Origin: CAZZBK01 sp964652155 | GTDB taxonomy: Bacteria > Planctomycetota > Planctomycetia > Pirellulales > PNKZ01 | Direction: 5' to 3' | DNA: 39,275 bases | NCBI GenBank assembly: GCA_964652155.1 | Contig: CAZZBK010000039.1 | Span: forward strand, 1 to 39,275 | In this document: positions 8,523 through 16,824 of the stretch, one piece after another | Numbering within the stretch: position 1 is the stretch's first letter | Layout: the number at the start of each line of letters is the position of its first letter | Position numbers and translations under genes: made by a program | The notes under the pieces: generated by a model | The model's database searches: none | What the model was told of the DNA's origin: nothing | Seen by the model: the letters and a program-made list of their open reading frames with translations, nothing else

Positions 8523-9974
8523 ATGAACCAAGCTGTCGTGAGGAGCTCGCCTGTGGCAAACGACCATAAGTCATCCAAGCAAAGCGCGTCCGTGGAGACT
8601 CGGTCATCTTTTCAGTCTCATCCCACTCGCGCTGAACTTTACGCGCTGGGGAAAAGCCTGCGCGCGAAGACTCCTCGTCAGGACCATGCCGTTTGGCAGC
8701 CGCCGAACAATCGTCCTGATCCCATTGCGTTGATGGAGGATTCAAACCAAGGACGCATTGCTGAACTCGTTCCGATCCGTCATGGGCGCATGCTGCAATC
8801 GCCGTTTACCTTTTACCGCGGGGCGGCGTTGAATATGGCCGCGGACTTGGCTGGTACGCCGACTTCCGGTCTGCGCGTGCAAGCCTGCGGCGACTGCCAT
8901 TTGCTCAACTTCGGCGCTTACGCCACGCCAGAACGACGGGTGATTTTCGACATCAACGACCTGGACGAGACGCTCCCTGCTCCCTGGGAGTGGGACGTGA
9001 AGCGTCTGACTGCCAGCTTTGTCCTGGCCTGCCGCAACAACGGCTTCAGCGAAGACTGTGCGCGGGATTCGGTTCTGTCCTGTGTTCGATCGTATCGTGA
9101 ACACATGGCAGAATATCGCGACATGAACGTCATGGAAGTTTGGTATGCGAGTATCGACGTTGAAAAAGTGCTCTTATCAATTCGTGATGAAGAAGCTGTA
9201 AAGCGAATGCAGAAACGCTTGACCAAAGCCCGCGAACGAAGCGTATTGGAGCATGAGTTTCCACAGCTTGCGACGACCGCCGGCTTCGCTCCGGCGATCA
9301 AAGACAACCCGCCGCTGATTTATCATCTACGCGAACGAGGGCACGATGAGCAAACTGCAATGGTTCAACGGGCATTCGCTCGATATCGGGAAACCATGCA
9401 TGAGGACCGGCGGCTACTGCTGGACCGTTTCAAGCTCATGGATGTCGCCATTAAAGTCGTCGGCGTCGGCAGTGTTGGCACCTATTGTGGCATTATTCTC
9501 CTGATGGCGAGTGAGCACGACCCGCTATTTCTTCAGTTCAAGCAAGCCCGTCCCTCGGTCCTCGAAGCCTTTGCCGGTAAAAGCCAGCATGCCAACAATG
9601 GCCAGCGGATCGTACATGGCTGCCGCATGATGCAATCGGCCAGTGATCTCTTCCTGGGTTGGACCGAAGGGGATCGCGGCCGGCATTTCTACGTTCGCCA
9701 ACTCAAGGACATGAAGATTAAGCCGATGGTCGAAGTGTTCACGCCAAGCGTGATGTGCGAATACGCTGAATTATGTGGCTGGACGCTCGCCCACGCTCAC
9801 GCCCGCTCGGGTGAGCCTGCCAAGATCAGCGGTTACCTGGGCAAGAGCGACAAGTTCGACAAGGCCATTGCTGACTTCTCGATCGCGTATGCCGATCAGA
9901 GCGAACGTGACCACGAGGCACTCACGCAAGCCGTGCGCGCAGGGCGACTCGAAGCCTTCATCGAAGAAGATTAG
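8523..9974 (+). CDS. DUF2252 family protein, kinase-like motifs
   Basis: 483 aa, no signal peptide or membrane segment, so probably cytoplasmic. The family is recognised from FYRGAALNMAADLAGTPTSG, then CGDCHLLNFG and FDINDLDET. The D124-x-H126-x-x-N129 triad followed 14 residues later by D143-x-N-D146 resembles the catalytic loop and metal-binding aspartate of aminoglycoside-phosphotransferase-like kinases. That suggests phosphotransfer, but this is inference. Other family-like motifs are WDVKRLTASF and, near the C-terminus, the segment around residues 419-440 containing LAHAHARSGEPAKISGYLG. A GGGG run 5 nt before the ATG supports the start. It lies between two membrane-protein genes of the same strand, 36 and 31 bp away. 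Confidence 0.9.
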   Translation: MNQAVVRSSPVANDHKSSKQSASVETRSSFQSHPTRAELYALGKSLRAKTPRQDHAVWQPPNNRPDPIALMEDSNQGRIAELVPIRHGRMLQSPFTFYRGAALNMAADLAGTPTSGLRVQACGDCHLLNFGAYATPERRVIFDINDLDETLPAPWEWDVKRLTASFVLACRNNGFSEDCARDSVLSCVRSYREHMAEYRDMNVMEVWYASIDVEKVLLSIRDEEAVKRMQKRLTKARERSVLEHEFPQLATTAGFAPAIKDNPPLIYHLRERGHDEQTAMVQRAFARYRETMHEDRRLLLDRFKLMDVAIKVVGVGSVGTYCGIILLMASEHDPLFLQFKQARPSVLEAFAGKSQHANNGQRIVHGCRMMQSASDLFLGWTEGDRGRHFYVRQLKDMKIKPMVEVFTPSVMCEYAELCGWTLAHAHARSGEPAKISGYLGKSDKFDKAIADFSIAYADQSERDHEALTQAVRAGRLEAFIEED

Positions 9975-10005
9975 CGTCGAGGCAACGACCGTTGAAAGGG
10001 ACTCC

Positions 10006-10794
10006 ATGCTCACCCATTCCTGGCTCGACTACCTACCGCTTTGGGCAATACTGCCGATTACGGTCATGCTGGTTTTCGCGGCCATCGAAGGCGGTTTTCG
10101 ACTTGCCGTTGTTCGCAAACGTCCCTCGGATCATGAAAATGACGCTCCGATCGGCTCGGTGATCGGCGGCACACTGGGGCTGTTGGCCTTCCTGCTGGCG
10201 TTCACGTTTGGCATGGCCGCCTCGCGCTACGAGACGCGTCGTGAACTGCTGCTCGACGAAGTGAATGCAATTGAGACCTGTTATTTGCGAGCGGGGTTGG
10301 TACCCGACCCCGAGCGACTCGAAATCCGCCAACGTCTGCGCGAGTACGTACACCTCCGCGCGGAGGTGATAAAACAGCCGCACTCGCTGCCGCAAGTCAT
10401 CACTCGATCGCAATGGCTGCACGACGAAATGTGGTCGCAAGCCATCCTGGTTGCCAAGCAGGACAGCAACTCGGAGATGAACGCCTTGTTCGTTGATTCG
10501 CTCAATGAAGTGATCGACTTTCACACCAAGCGACTGGTCGTAGCCCAATATCGTGTTCCCGACGTCATCTGGCTGGCCCTTTACGCCGTCTCGATACTCT
10601 CGATGGCCGGCGTGGGATACCAATTTGGCCAGACAGGCTCGCGTGACATCGCCATCAGTTTATTCTTGGCCCTGGCGTTTTCCATTGTGATTGGCCTGAT
10701 CGCGGACTTGGATCGCGTGACCCAGGGGACTTTGCAAGTCAGCCAACAACCCATGATCGAACTCGACCGCAAGCTCGGGGCTTCAGCGCCTTAA
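10006..10794 (+). CDS. DUF4239 bestrophin-like membrane protein
   Basis: 262 aa. The start at 10006 (MLTHSWLDYLPLW) is chosen because the longer frame overlaps the DUF2252 gene by 200 bp, and a purine-rich GAAAGGG lies just upstream. Segments: TM1 about residues 8-30, TM2 about 48-68 (GTLGLLAFLLAFTFGMAAS), a soluble helical stretch 70-180 with YETRRELLLDEVNAIETCYLRAGL, then TM3 and TM4 about 182-240. The TM2 pattern followed by the R-E-L-L-x-D-E-x-N-A-I motif is typical of DUF4239. The family is distantly related to bestrophin channels by annotation, but its transport role is untested. Last gene of the DUF2252 cassette. Confidence 0.87.
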   Translation: MLTHSWLDYLPLWAILPITVMLVFAAIEGGFRLAVVRKRPSDHENDAPIGSVIGGTLGLLAFLLAFTFGMAASRYETRRELLLDEVNAIETCYLRAGLVPDPERLEIRQRLREYVHLRAEVIKQPHSLPQVITRSQWLHDEMWSQAILVAKQDSNSEMNALFVDSLNEVIDFHTKRLVVAQYRVPDVIWLALYAVSILSMAGVGYQFGQTGSRDIAISLFLALAFSIVIGLIADLDRVTQGTLQVSQQPMIELDRKLGASAP

Positions 10795-10815
10795 GCGATG
10801 CTGTAAAAATCCGGC

Positions 10816-10894
10816 TATTGAGGTTCAGGCAATTATATTAACAGGACGACCAACGGGAGTCCGTAAATACCGGCCGCGCGTTGTCCCACGCCTG
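10816..10894 (+). repeat. Dispersed 78-bp intergenic repeat, copy 1
   Basis: This spacer segment, between the convergent DUF4239 and ceramidase-like genes, aligns with 21921-21998 over its whole length with roughly three quarters identity. Shared blocks include GGTTCAGG, AATTA, TTAAC, GGGAGTCCG and ATACCGGCC. The centre GGAC-GA-CC-AAC-GG-GA-GTCC can fold into a hairpin with a tandem GA internal loop, and the other copy keeps the pairing by a C to U change. Function unknown. Confidence 0.7.
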
Positions 10895-10917
10895 CAATCA
10901 AATCACGCGCTCAATCA

Positions 10918-10935
10918 CGAACAGAAAGAGCCGTT
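10918..10935 (+). repeat. 18-bp exact intergenic repeat, copy 2
   Basis: Identical to 7312-7329 (CGAACAGAAAGAGCCGTT) and in the same orientation. It lies just beyond the 78-bp repeat copy, but the other 78-bp copy does not carry it, so it is a separate motif. Confidence 0.6.
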
Positions 10936-10986
10936 TTGAGCAAGCTCCCGCAGATTAAAATCCGAATCGCTTGACGGGCCTCGCCG

Positions 10987-12339
10987 TTAATGGGCGACCT
11001 GCCGCAACGCGCTGAGCATCGCGGCGCGAATGGTCGGCTCGGCATCGACGTTCAGGCAACTGCTCCGGGCGCGCCAAGTCTCGTAACCACCCAGGCGATG
11101 CTGCTCGGGCGAGGGCAAGTAGCCGGCGTAGTCGTTGGCCAGCGAAATCACCATCGTCGGCTTCAGAGGACTCGCGGTTTTGATCGCCAAGCCCGTCTCG
11201 ACAAACGTCTCGCAGGGACTCGTGACGATCCCCAACTCGCCGATCCGCACGGCCTGCACGAGCGTCGCAAAGCGAATGGGCGCATCGGCGAGCAAGACGG
11301 TTTCGCGGGCGTAAATCTCGTTGATGGTTTTGAGCGGAAAGCCGTTTCCTTGGCCGAGAATGAACCGGGCCTTGGCCACCTCATCCAGCGTGGGCAATCG
11401 TCGGCGGACATCGACTCGCTCTTCGTGCATGGCGAGCGGCACGTCGTCGCGAAACTCGAGCGACTGCCAGACGCGCTGCACCTCGTCGGCCACTTCGCTC
11501 GCCACGCGGCGAATCTGCTCGTAAGGCGGTTGCCGAGGCCGGGCCTGCTGAAAGTTCACATTGTTGACGTCGCCACTCGTGCCGTTGCTCATCATCGCCA
11601 CAAAGGGCGGATCTTGCGCGTCGACTTGCAAGCGGCGCGTGATCTGCCGAGCGAACTCGCCAAAATAGTCGGCGCTGATTTCGCCCGGCCCCGTCCCTCC
11701 GACGTAATGCAGTGAGTAATTCGCCAGCAGCCCAAGCGGCGCGCCCGACTCGTGTCGCACCGCCAACACGGTCACGGCCGGGTCGGTGGTCCCGGCCGGC
11801 TCGACAAGCTCCGGACTGCCCGAGGGCGGGTTCATCTTCACATAATCGACGAGGCCAAAGGGGTTGGTCAGATTAAAGCCCTCGCGCATCTTCCAACGTC
11901 GGTTGAAGACATGCTGCGGCACGCGGCCCACTCCCCAGGCGGCCTTGGCGGGTGCCAGGTTGTGGATCGCGCGGCGGACACCGTCGGCCAGACGGATCGC
12001 CAAAAACTCGCTGTATTGCGCGTCGGGCTCGCTCTGAAAGACGCCGGCGACCGTCGGGCAACTGTGGGCATGCGTGGCTGACACGAGCACGCGATCAAGC
12101 GGCAACATGGTCGCCCCTTGGATCAACTCCTTGGCCGCGTCGTGGATGAGCGCCGGGATCATGCAGCTGTCGACGACCACCAGGGCCACGCGCTCGTGAC
12201 CATCGTCGAGCACCAAGCAGCGAGCGTGCAACTCGTCGTGGATATGCTCGGCAGCGCGGTCTTGCATGCCGCCGTTGATCGACACTCCCAGCGAAGGCGA
12301 GATATTGCTCGTCGCCGCGCCGGCGCGTAGCTTGGCCAT
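10987..12339 (-). CDS. Neutral ceramidase-like hydrolase domain protein
   Basis: 450 aa. The start at 12339 (MAKLRAGAATSNISP) has an excellent AAGGAG 8 nt upstream, overlapping the stop of the esterase gene before it. The N-terminus RAGAATSNISPSLGVSINGGM, SATHAHSCP at about residues 86-94 (the histidine motif that binds zinc in neutral ceramidases) and NGTSGDVNN at about 250-258 place it in the neutral/alkaline ceramidase N-terminal domain family. It is shorter than true ceramidases (about 650-700 aa) and has no obvious signal peptide. It is probably a cytoplasmic amidase of unknown substrate. Planctomycetes carry many such paralogues. It is 10 bp downstream of the esterase gene, so the two are co-expressed. 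Confidence 0.85.
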   Translation of the reverse strand: MAKLRAGAATSNISPSLGVSINGGMQDRAAEHIHDELHARCLVLDDGHERVALVVVDSCMIPALIHDAAKELIQGATMLPLDRVLVSATHAHSCPTVAGVFQSEPDAQYSEFLAIRLADGVRRAIHNLAPAKAAWGVGRVPQHVFNRRWKMREGFNLTNPFGLVDYVKMNPPSGSPELVEPAGTTDPAVTVLAVRHESGAPLGLLANYSLHYVGGTGPGEISADYFGEFARQITRRLQVDAQDPPFVAMMSNGTSGDVNNVNFQQARPRQPPYEQIRRVASEVADEVQRVWQSLEFRDDVPLAMHEERVDVRRRLPTLDEVAKARFILGQGNGFPLKTINEIYARETVLLADAPIRFATLVQAVRIGELGIVTSPCETFVETGLAIKTASPLKPTMVISLANDYAGYLPSPEQHRLGGYETWRARSSCLNVDAEPTIRAAMLSALRQVAH

Positions 12340-12349
12340 GAGATGCTCC

Positions 12350-13270
12350 TTAAAGTTGGGCGATGGCCTGGGCCATCTCGTTAATCGCCGCGCGGGCTTC
12401 CGTGAATAAATGAATGCGTCGCATGAAGCCGTGAATCTGGCCTGGGTAACGGAGCAGCCGGGTCGAGACGCCCGACGATTGCAACCGTCGCGCGTAGGCC
12501 TCCCCTTCGTCGCACAGGGGGTCGTACTCGGCGGTGATGACAAGCGCCGGAGGCAAACCCTGCAGGCTCTCGGCTCGCAATGGCGAGGCATAGGCTTGCT
12601 GTTGATCGCCCGCGGCCGGGCAGTAATGCTGCCAAAACCACTGCATCGAGGCCCGAGTGAGCATGTACCCTTCGGCACAGTTGCGATACGAGCTGGTCTC
12701 GAAATTGGCATCGCAGACCGGGTAGATCAACGTCTGCTGAGCGAGTGGAGGGCCGCCGCGATCACGGGCCAGCAGCGCGACGACCGCCGCCAGGTTGCCT
12801 CCGGCGCTGTCACCGGCCACGGCCAGTCGCGTGGGCGCAATCTGCAATGCCTCGGCGTGCTTGGCGACCCAGGCGGTCGCGGCATACGCGTCCTCGGCCG
12901 CGGCGGGATACTTGTGCTCCGGTGCCAAGCGATAGTCGACGCTCACCACGACCGCGCCGCAGGCATTGGCAATCGCGCGAGCCATGCCGTCGTGCGAGTC
13001 GACGCTGCCGACGACCCAACCGCCGCCGTGAAAAAAGACAATCCCTGGCAACACGCCAGCGCGGGGTCGATAAATGCGCAAAGGCAAATGACCTGCCGGG
13101 CCGTCGATCGATGTGTTCTCAACCGATTGCACAGGCTCGCTGGTTCCGAGCGCCGCGGTCCCCTGCACCATCTGCTCACGCGCCTCGGCCACGGTGACCT
13201 GGGCCATGTCGGGCTGCTGGGCCTGTTTGAGTTGGGCCAAGTACGCCGCCACCGCCGGAACAACACTCAT
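12350..13270 (-). CDS. Alpha/beta hydrolase, HSL-family esterase
   Basis: 306 aa. The start at 13270 (MSVVPAVAAYLAQL) gives the usual length for the hormone-sensitive-lipase (family IV) esterases. Motifs: oxyanion-hole HGGGW at about residue 80, YRLAPEHKYPAA, nucleophile GDSAGG at about 151, acid residue in EYDPLCDEG at about 245, and base His in QIHGF at about 275. These form a complete catalytic set, so it should hydrolyse short-chain acyl esters. No signal peptide, so intracellular. First gene of a two-gene minus-strand unit with the ceramidase-like gene; the ribosome site of the latter lies over this gene's stop. The true substrate cannot be read from the sequence. Confidence 0.92.
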   Translation of the reverse strand: MSVVPAVAAYLAQLKQAQQPDMAQVTVAEAREQMVQGTAALGTSEPVQSVENTSIDGPAGHLPLRIYRPRAGVLPGIVFFHGGGWVVGSVDSHDGMARAIANACGAVVVSVDYRLAPEHKYPAAAEDAYAATAWVAKHAEALQIAPTRLAVAGDSAGGNLAAVVALLARDRGGPPLAQQTLIYPVCDANFETSSYRNCAEGYMLTRASMQWFWQHYCPAAGDQQQAYASPLRAESLQGLPPALVITAEYDPLCDEGEAYARRLQSSGVSTRLLRYPGQIHGFMRRIHLFTEARAAINEMAQAIAQL

Positions 13271-13336
13271 GACAAAACACCTTCTGCAAGTCAGAGACAA
13301 TATCAAAATCCATTCTCACAGCAGACTGCAATGCGC

Positions 13337-13454
13337 GGGTGGCCCGGACAACTTGTTGTCCGGGTGGCGCTAGCCACAAGAGGACACGGAAGCTTGGCTA
13401 AGCTGCGCCTCTTGTCGCTAGCGCGACCCCGACAACGAGTTGTCGGGGCTACCC
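13337..13454. repeat. Composite inverted pair of REP-like palindromes
   Basis: Left arm 13337-13383 and right arm 13408-13454 are 47-bp inverted repeats with six differences, around a 24-bp loop. Each arm contains a 22-bp palindrome: CCCGGACAAC-TT-GTTGTCCGGG (13343-13364) and CCCCGACAAC-GA-GTTGTCGGGG (13427-13448). The two palindromes differ by a swapped G-C pair that keeps the stem. Each arm also has a GCTAGC motif followed or preceded by CAAGAGG or its complement. It lies between the divergent esterase and oxidoreductase genes. Confidence 0.88.
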
Positions 13455-13569
13455 TGCTGGCCTTCGGCCCGCCTCTCCCGGAGGGAGAGGAGTTCGTCTG
13501 ACGATGCTAGAATACCGCCGAGCGATCCCAAGACGCAATCAATTCGTTACACCCCTGAGTCTTTTCATC

Positions 13570-14583
13570 ATGCGCAAGGTCGTTTGCGGAGTCATTGGAT
13601 TGGGCTGGTTCGGCGAAAAGCATGTCGAGGTGCTCGCGTCGCTGCCGCAGGTCGAGTTGCGGGGCGTCTGCACTCGTCGCCCAGAACGGCGCGAGCAGAT
13701 CCAACAGCGGTTCGGCATCGAGCACGGCTACGCCGATTATCGCGAACTGCTCGCCGACCCGGCGATCGAGGCGGTTAGCATCGTCACGCACGTTGACGAT
13801 CATGAGCAACCGACGATCGACGCCCTGGCGGCCGGCAAGCACGTGCTCGTCGAAAAGCCTCTGGCGCGGACCGCCGCGGCGTGCGATCGGATCCTCGCGG
13901 CCGCTGCAAAAGCCCCGGGCATATTAATGGTCGGCCATATTTGCCGCTTTAATCCGCGTTATGCTCTGGTCCGCGAGCGGATCGTTCGGGGCGAGATTGG
14001 CGAGATCGTCTCGATGTACGCGCGGCGAAACATTCCCGCGGCGCGCAGCGCTGGCGTGCTGGAGAATCTTGGCCCGCTGCTCGGCGATGGCGTGCACGAC
14101 ACGGACCTGATGCTGTGGATGAGCGGGGCGAAGATCGAGTCGGCGTATGCGCTCACGCACTCGAAGCGCGGACTGCGCCATCCGGACCTTGGCTGGGCGA
14201 TGTACCGCTTTGAGACCGGGGCGATCGGCGTGATTGAAAACGTTTGGTTCCTGCCCGAGGGTACCCCGTTCCGGATTCACGAGCAGTTCGAGATCATTGG
14301 GACCGAGGGGGCCGTGTACATTCACGGCAGCGACACGAACGTGGTCATTCAGTCGCGGCAACAGCTCGATGCGCCCGACACGCTGTACTGGCCTGAGATG
14401 CACGGCGAGCTTGTCGGCGCGCTGCGGACTGAGTTGGAGTACTTTATCCGCTGCGCGCGAGACAACACGCAACCGACGGTCGTCACGCCGCGCGAGGCCC
14501 GCGACGCCGTGGCGGCGGTGGCGGCCGCCGAGGAGTCGGCCTCACGGGGTCAGAGCGTCGCGATTGGCTCACCTTTGGGTTGA
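13570..14583 (+). CDS. Gfo/Idh/MocA family NAD(P)-dependent oxidoreductase
   Basis: 337 aa. The start at 13570 (MRKVVCGVIGLGWFG) places the Rossmann glycine motif GLGWFG at residues 10-15, as usual; a longer frame from 13504 adds an unrelated tail. VEKPLA at about 94-99 carries the conserved EKP, and the catalytic-region HxxD-like motif is seen in DGVHDTDLMLWM at about 176-187. Family members oxidise or reduce sugars, inositols and related alcohols with NAD(P). Substrate not predictable. Its 3' end overlaps the end of the convergent permease gene by 34 bp. Planctomycetes carry dozens of such paralogues. Confidence 0.93.
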   Translation: MRKVVCGVIGLGWFGEKHVEVLASLPQVELRGVCTRRPERREQIQQRFGIEHGYADYRELLADPAIEAVSIVTHVDDHEQPTIDALAAGKHVLVEKPLARTAAACDRILAAAAKAPGILMVGHICRFNPRYALVRERIVRGEIGEIVSMYARRNIPAARSAGVLENLGPLLGDGVHDTDLMLWMSGAKIESAYALTHSKRGLRHPDLGWAMYRFETGAIGVIENVWFLPEGTPFRIHEQFEIIGTEGAVYIHGSDTNVVIQSRQQLDAPDTLYWPEMHGELVGALRTELEYFIRCARDNTQPTVVTPREARDAVAAVAAAEESASRGQSVAIGSPLG

Positions 14584-16622
14584 GGCGATCGCGACAGCGG
14601 AGTTTTGAGCGTCTGCCGCACGCGGGTCGGCAGGATGACCATGGGCAAGCCGTCCCATTGCAGGCGACGTTGCAACGAGAACGCGGTCTGATTGTGCAAC
14701 AACCGATGGGTCAGCGTGTCGCGGGCAAAGATGAGCTGCCCGGCGAAAAATACGCAGCGTGGAAAGTCGGTCGCCACCCGGCGGCAGAGCGTTTCCAACT
14801 CGTCGACCGCGTCGATGCCGATGGCCGAGTACGAGGTGGCGGGAATGCCGAGTCGGTTGGCCAGATCGACGTAGCGTCCCAGTGCGTTGCCGACGAACGC
14901 CTGCAACTCTTCGACCGCGCCGGAGCCTTTGAAATTGCCCGAGTCGACGACTGCGGCCGAGATAAACACGACGTTGCGAAAATGATTGGGAATGAAGGCC
15001 ATCGCGTTGAGGAGCGTATGCACGCCCAGGCCGCTGTAGCCGCCGACGAGCACGACGGCCGTGGGCTGGGTCGGGTCGGGAGGCGTGGTGATGGGCTCGC
15101 CGACCGTGGCGACGTTGCCCAAGGTCTTGTCGAGCTTGCGCAGCTCGACGAGCACGTCGCGGTAATGGCGATTGATGTAGAAGCACAGGTACACGAGCGC
15201 GCTGGTGACGGCGACCGTGACCCAGCCTCCGCTGTTGAACTTGATGACGACGGTCACGCAGAGCACGGCGATACACAGGGTCGCGCCGAGCAAGAACAGC
15301 GCGAGGCGGCGTTTCCAGAGCGGATTTGTGCCGCGCAATTGCCACCAATGCCGGACCATGCCGACCATCGACAGGGCAAAGGTCACGAACACGTTGATCG
15401 AGTACATCGTGATGAGCAGTTCCAGGCTGCCATGCGTAAACAACAGCGCGGCCAAGGCCGTGAGCCCCATCAGCATGATGCCGTTGTGCGTGGCCAGTCG
15501 CTCGGAGAGGTGTGCGAACCAATGGGGCATCCATGAGTCGCGGGCCATGTAAGCCAGCACGCGCGGACCGCCAATAAAGCCCGCCTGAGCGGCGACAAAC
15601 AACAACGCACCTTCCGAGAATATCGTCAGCCAGAGCAGCACCTGTCCGAAGGTCCCCGACCAGCCGACCTCGTCGAGTAGCCGTTCGGTCAAGATGAGGT
15701 TCATCGTACGATCGGCCTCGGGTCGAATATCCATGAGCAGGTACGCGAGCATCAGGCCGCCGGCGGTGAAGGCCAGCGAGATGGCCATGTAGAGCATGGT
15801 TCGCTTGGCCGTGGCAACACGCGGTTCGCGCATGACGTTCATGCTGCTCGACACGGCCTCGATGCCCGTATAGGTGCCTGCGCCCATCGAGTAGGCGTGC
15901 AGCAACAACCACAGCATGCCAAAGACGCCCAGGCTCGATACGCTTGTGTTAACATCCTGCGAGACGCGCTCGACGACATGGCTGGTCTCTCCGAGGTGGA
16001 GCCCCACCGCGCCGAGGATGACGACCAAATGGCTAATCAAGAACAGAATGAAGATCGGCAGCAGGACTTTGACCGACTCTTGCACGCCGCGCAAATTGAG
16101 TACGATGAGCAACAGGATCAGGGCAATCTCGAACGGAATCTTCCACGGCTGCCAGAACGGATCCACGAGTCCAAAAATGGCTTGGCCCGCCGCGGCAATC
16201 GAGACCGTGATCGTCAGCACGTAATCGACGAGCAGCGCGCAACCCGAGACCACGCCGGCTTTTCGACCCAGTAACTTGGAAGCAACCAAGTAGCCGCCGC
16301 CACCCGTCGAGAACTCCTCGATAATGTGGCTGTAGCAGGCCGAGATGATGAACACGGTCAGCACAATCGCGGCCGTCAAAAAGATGGCCAGGTAATGGTA
16401 GTCGCCGTGCTGGGGATCAATCAGATGGGCAAAGGCCTCGGACGGGCCATAGCACGAGCTGGATAAGCCGTCGGCCCCCAAGCCAACCCAGGCCAGAAAC
16501 GCAATCAGCGTCACGTGTTTGTGAATCGAGTCGTCGGTCAAATTGCGGGGCTTGCCCACCACGACCGTTTTGACACGATCAACCCACGAGCTATTCGGAT
16601 CATTTTGGTCATCGGGGACCAT
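14550..16622 (-). CDS. APC-superfamily permease with cytosolic C-terminal domain
   Basis: 690 aa with about twelve membrane helices between residues 35 and 490. The first helix motif WVGLGADGLSSSCYGPSEAF resembles the start of APC-type transporters of the KimA/YdaO potassium-importer and amino-acid permease kind. After the last helix come about 200 cytosolic residues, with a region from about 520 (TAVVLVGGYSGLGVHTLL) that looks like a Rossmann or universal-stress-like regulatory domain. In KimA such a C-terminal domain binds c-di-AMP, but whether that holds here is open. Substrate could be K+ or amino acids. The start at 16622 lacks a clear ribosome site. The stop overlaps the convergent oxidoreductase gene. 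Confidence 0.88.
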   Translation of the reverse strand: MVPDDQNDPNSSWVDRVKTVVVGKPRNLTDDSIHKHVTLIAFLAWVGLGADGLSSSCYGPSEAFAHLIDPQHGDYHYLAIFLTAAIVLTVFIISACYSHIIEEFSTGGGGYLVASKLLGRKAGVVSGCALLVDYVLTITVSIAAAGQAIFGLVDPFWQPWKIPFEIALILLLIVLNLRGVQESVKVLLPIFILFLISHLVVILGAVGLHLGETSHVVERVSQDVNTSVSSLGVFGMLWLLLHAYSMGAGTYTGIEAVSSSMNVMREPRVATAKRTMLYMAISLAFTAGGLMLAYLLMDIRPEADRTMNLILTERLLDEVGWSGTFGQVLLWLTIFSEGALLFVAAQAGFIGGPRVLAYMARDSWMPHWFAHLSERLATHNGIMLMGLTALAALLFTHGSLELLITMYSINVFVTFALSMVGMVRHWWQLRGTNPLWKRRLALFLLGATLCIAVLCVTVVIKFNSGGWVTVAVTSALVYLCFYINRHYRDVLVELRKLDKTLGNVATVGEPITTPPDPTQPTAVVLVGGYSGLGVHTLLNAMAFIPNHFRNVVFISAAVVDSGNFKGSGAVEELQAFVGNALGRYVDLANRLGIPATSYSAIGIDAVDELETLCRRVATDFPRCVFFAGQLIFARDTLTHRLLHNQTAFSLQRRLQWDGLPMVILPTRVRQTLKTPLSRSPQPKGEPIATL

Positions 16623-16824
16623 AGTGGTTTCGACGCTTTATCCCAGAACCGGGTGCGTCGACTCTCATCATGAAGAGGTCGTTCGACGGTGGGTCTACGA
16701 ATGCTTTAACGCATGGACAATGCTGCAAGCCTGTTGGGCTCAACGGCAGACCGAGTACGAACGGAGGGAATCGATAAAGTCAGCATCAAAACGATCGCCA
16801 CGCTAATCGTGACGTCCCGAGGCG

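Noticed and set aside
12410..13501. 363-codon plus-strand frame opposite the HSL esterase
   Set aside because: The esterase has a full catalytic set on the other strand; this frame has no features.
16623..16824. Possible small gene in the 202-bp spacer upstream of the permease
   Set aside because: The open frames have no ribosome site or conserved pattern, and the region is needed for the permease promoter.
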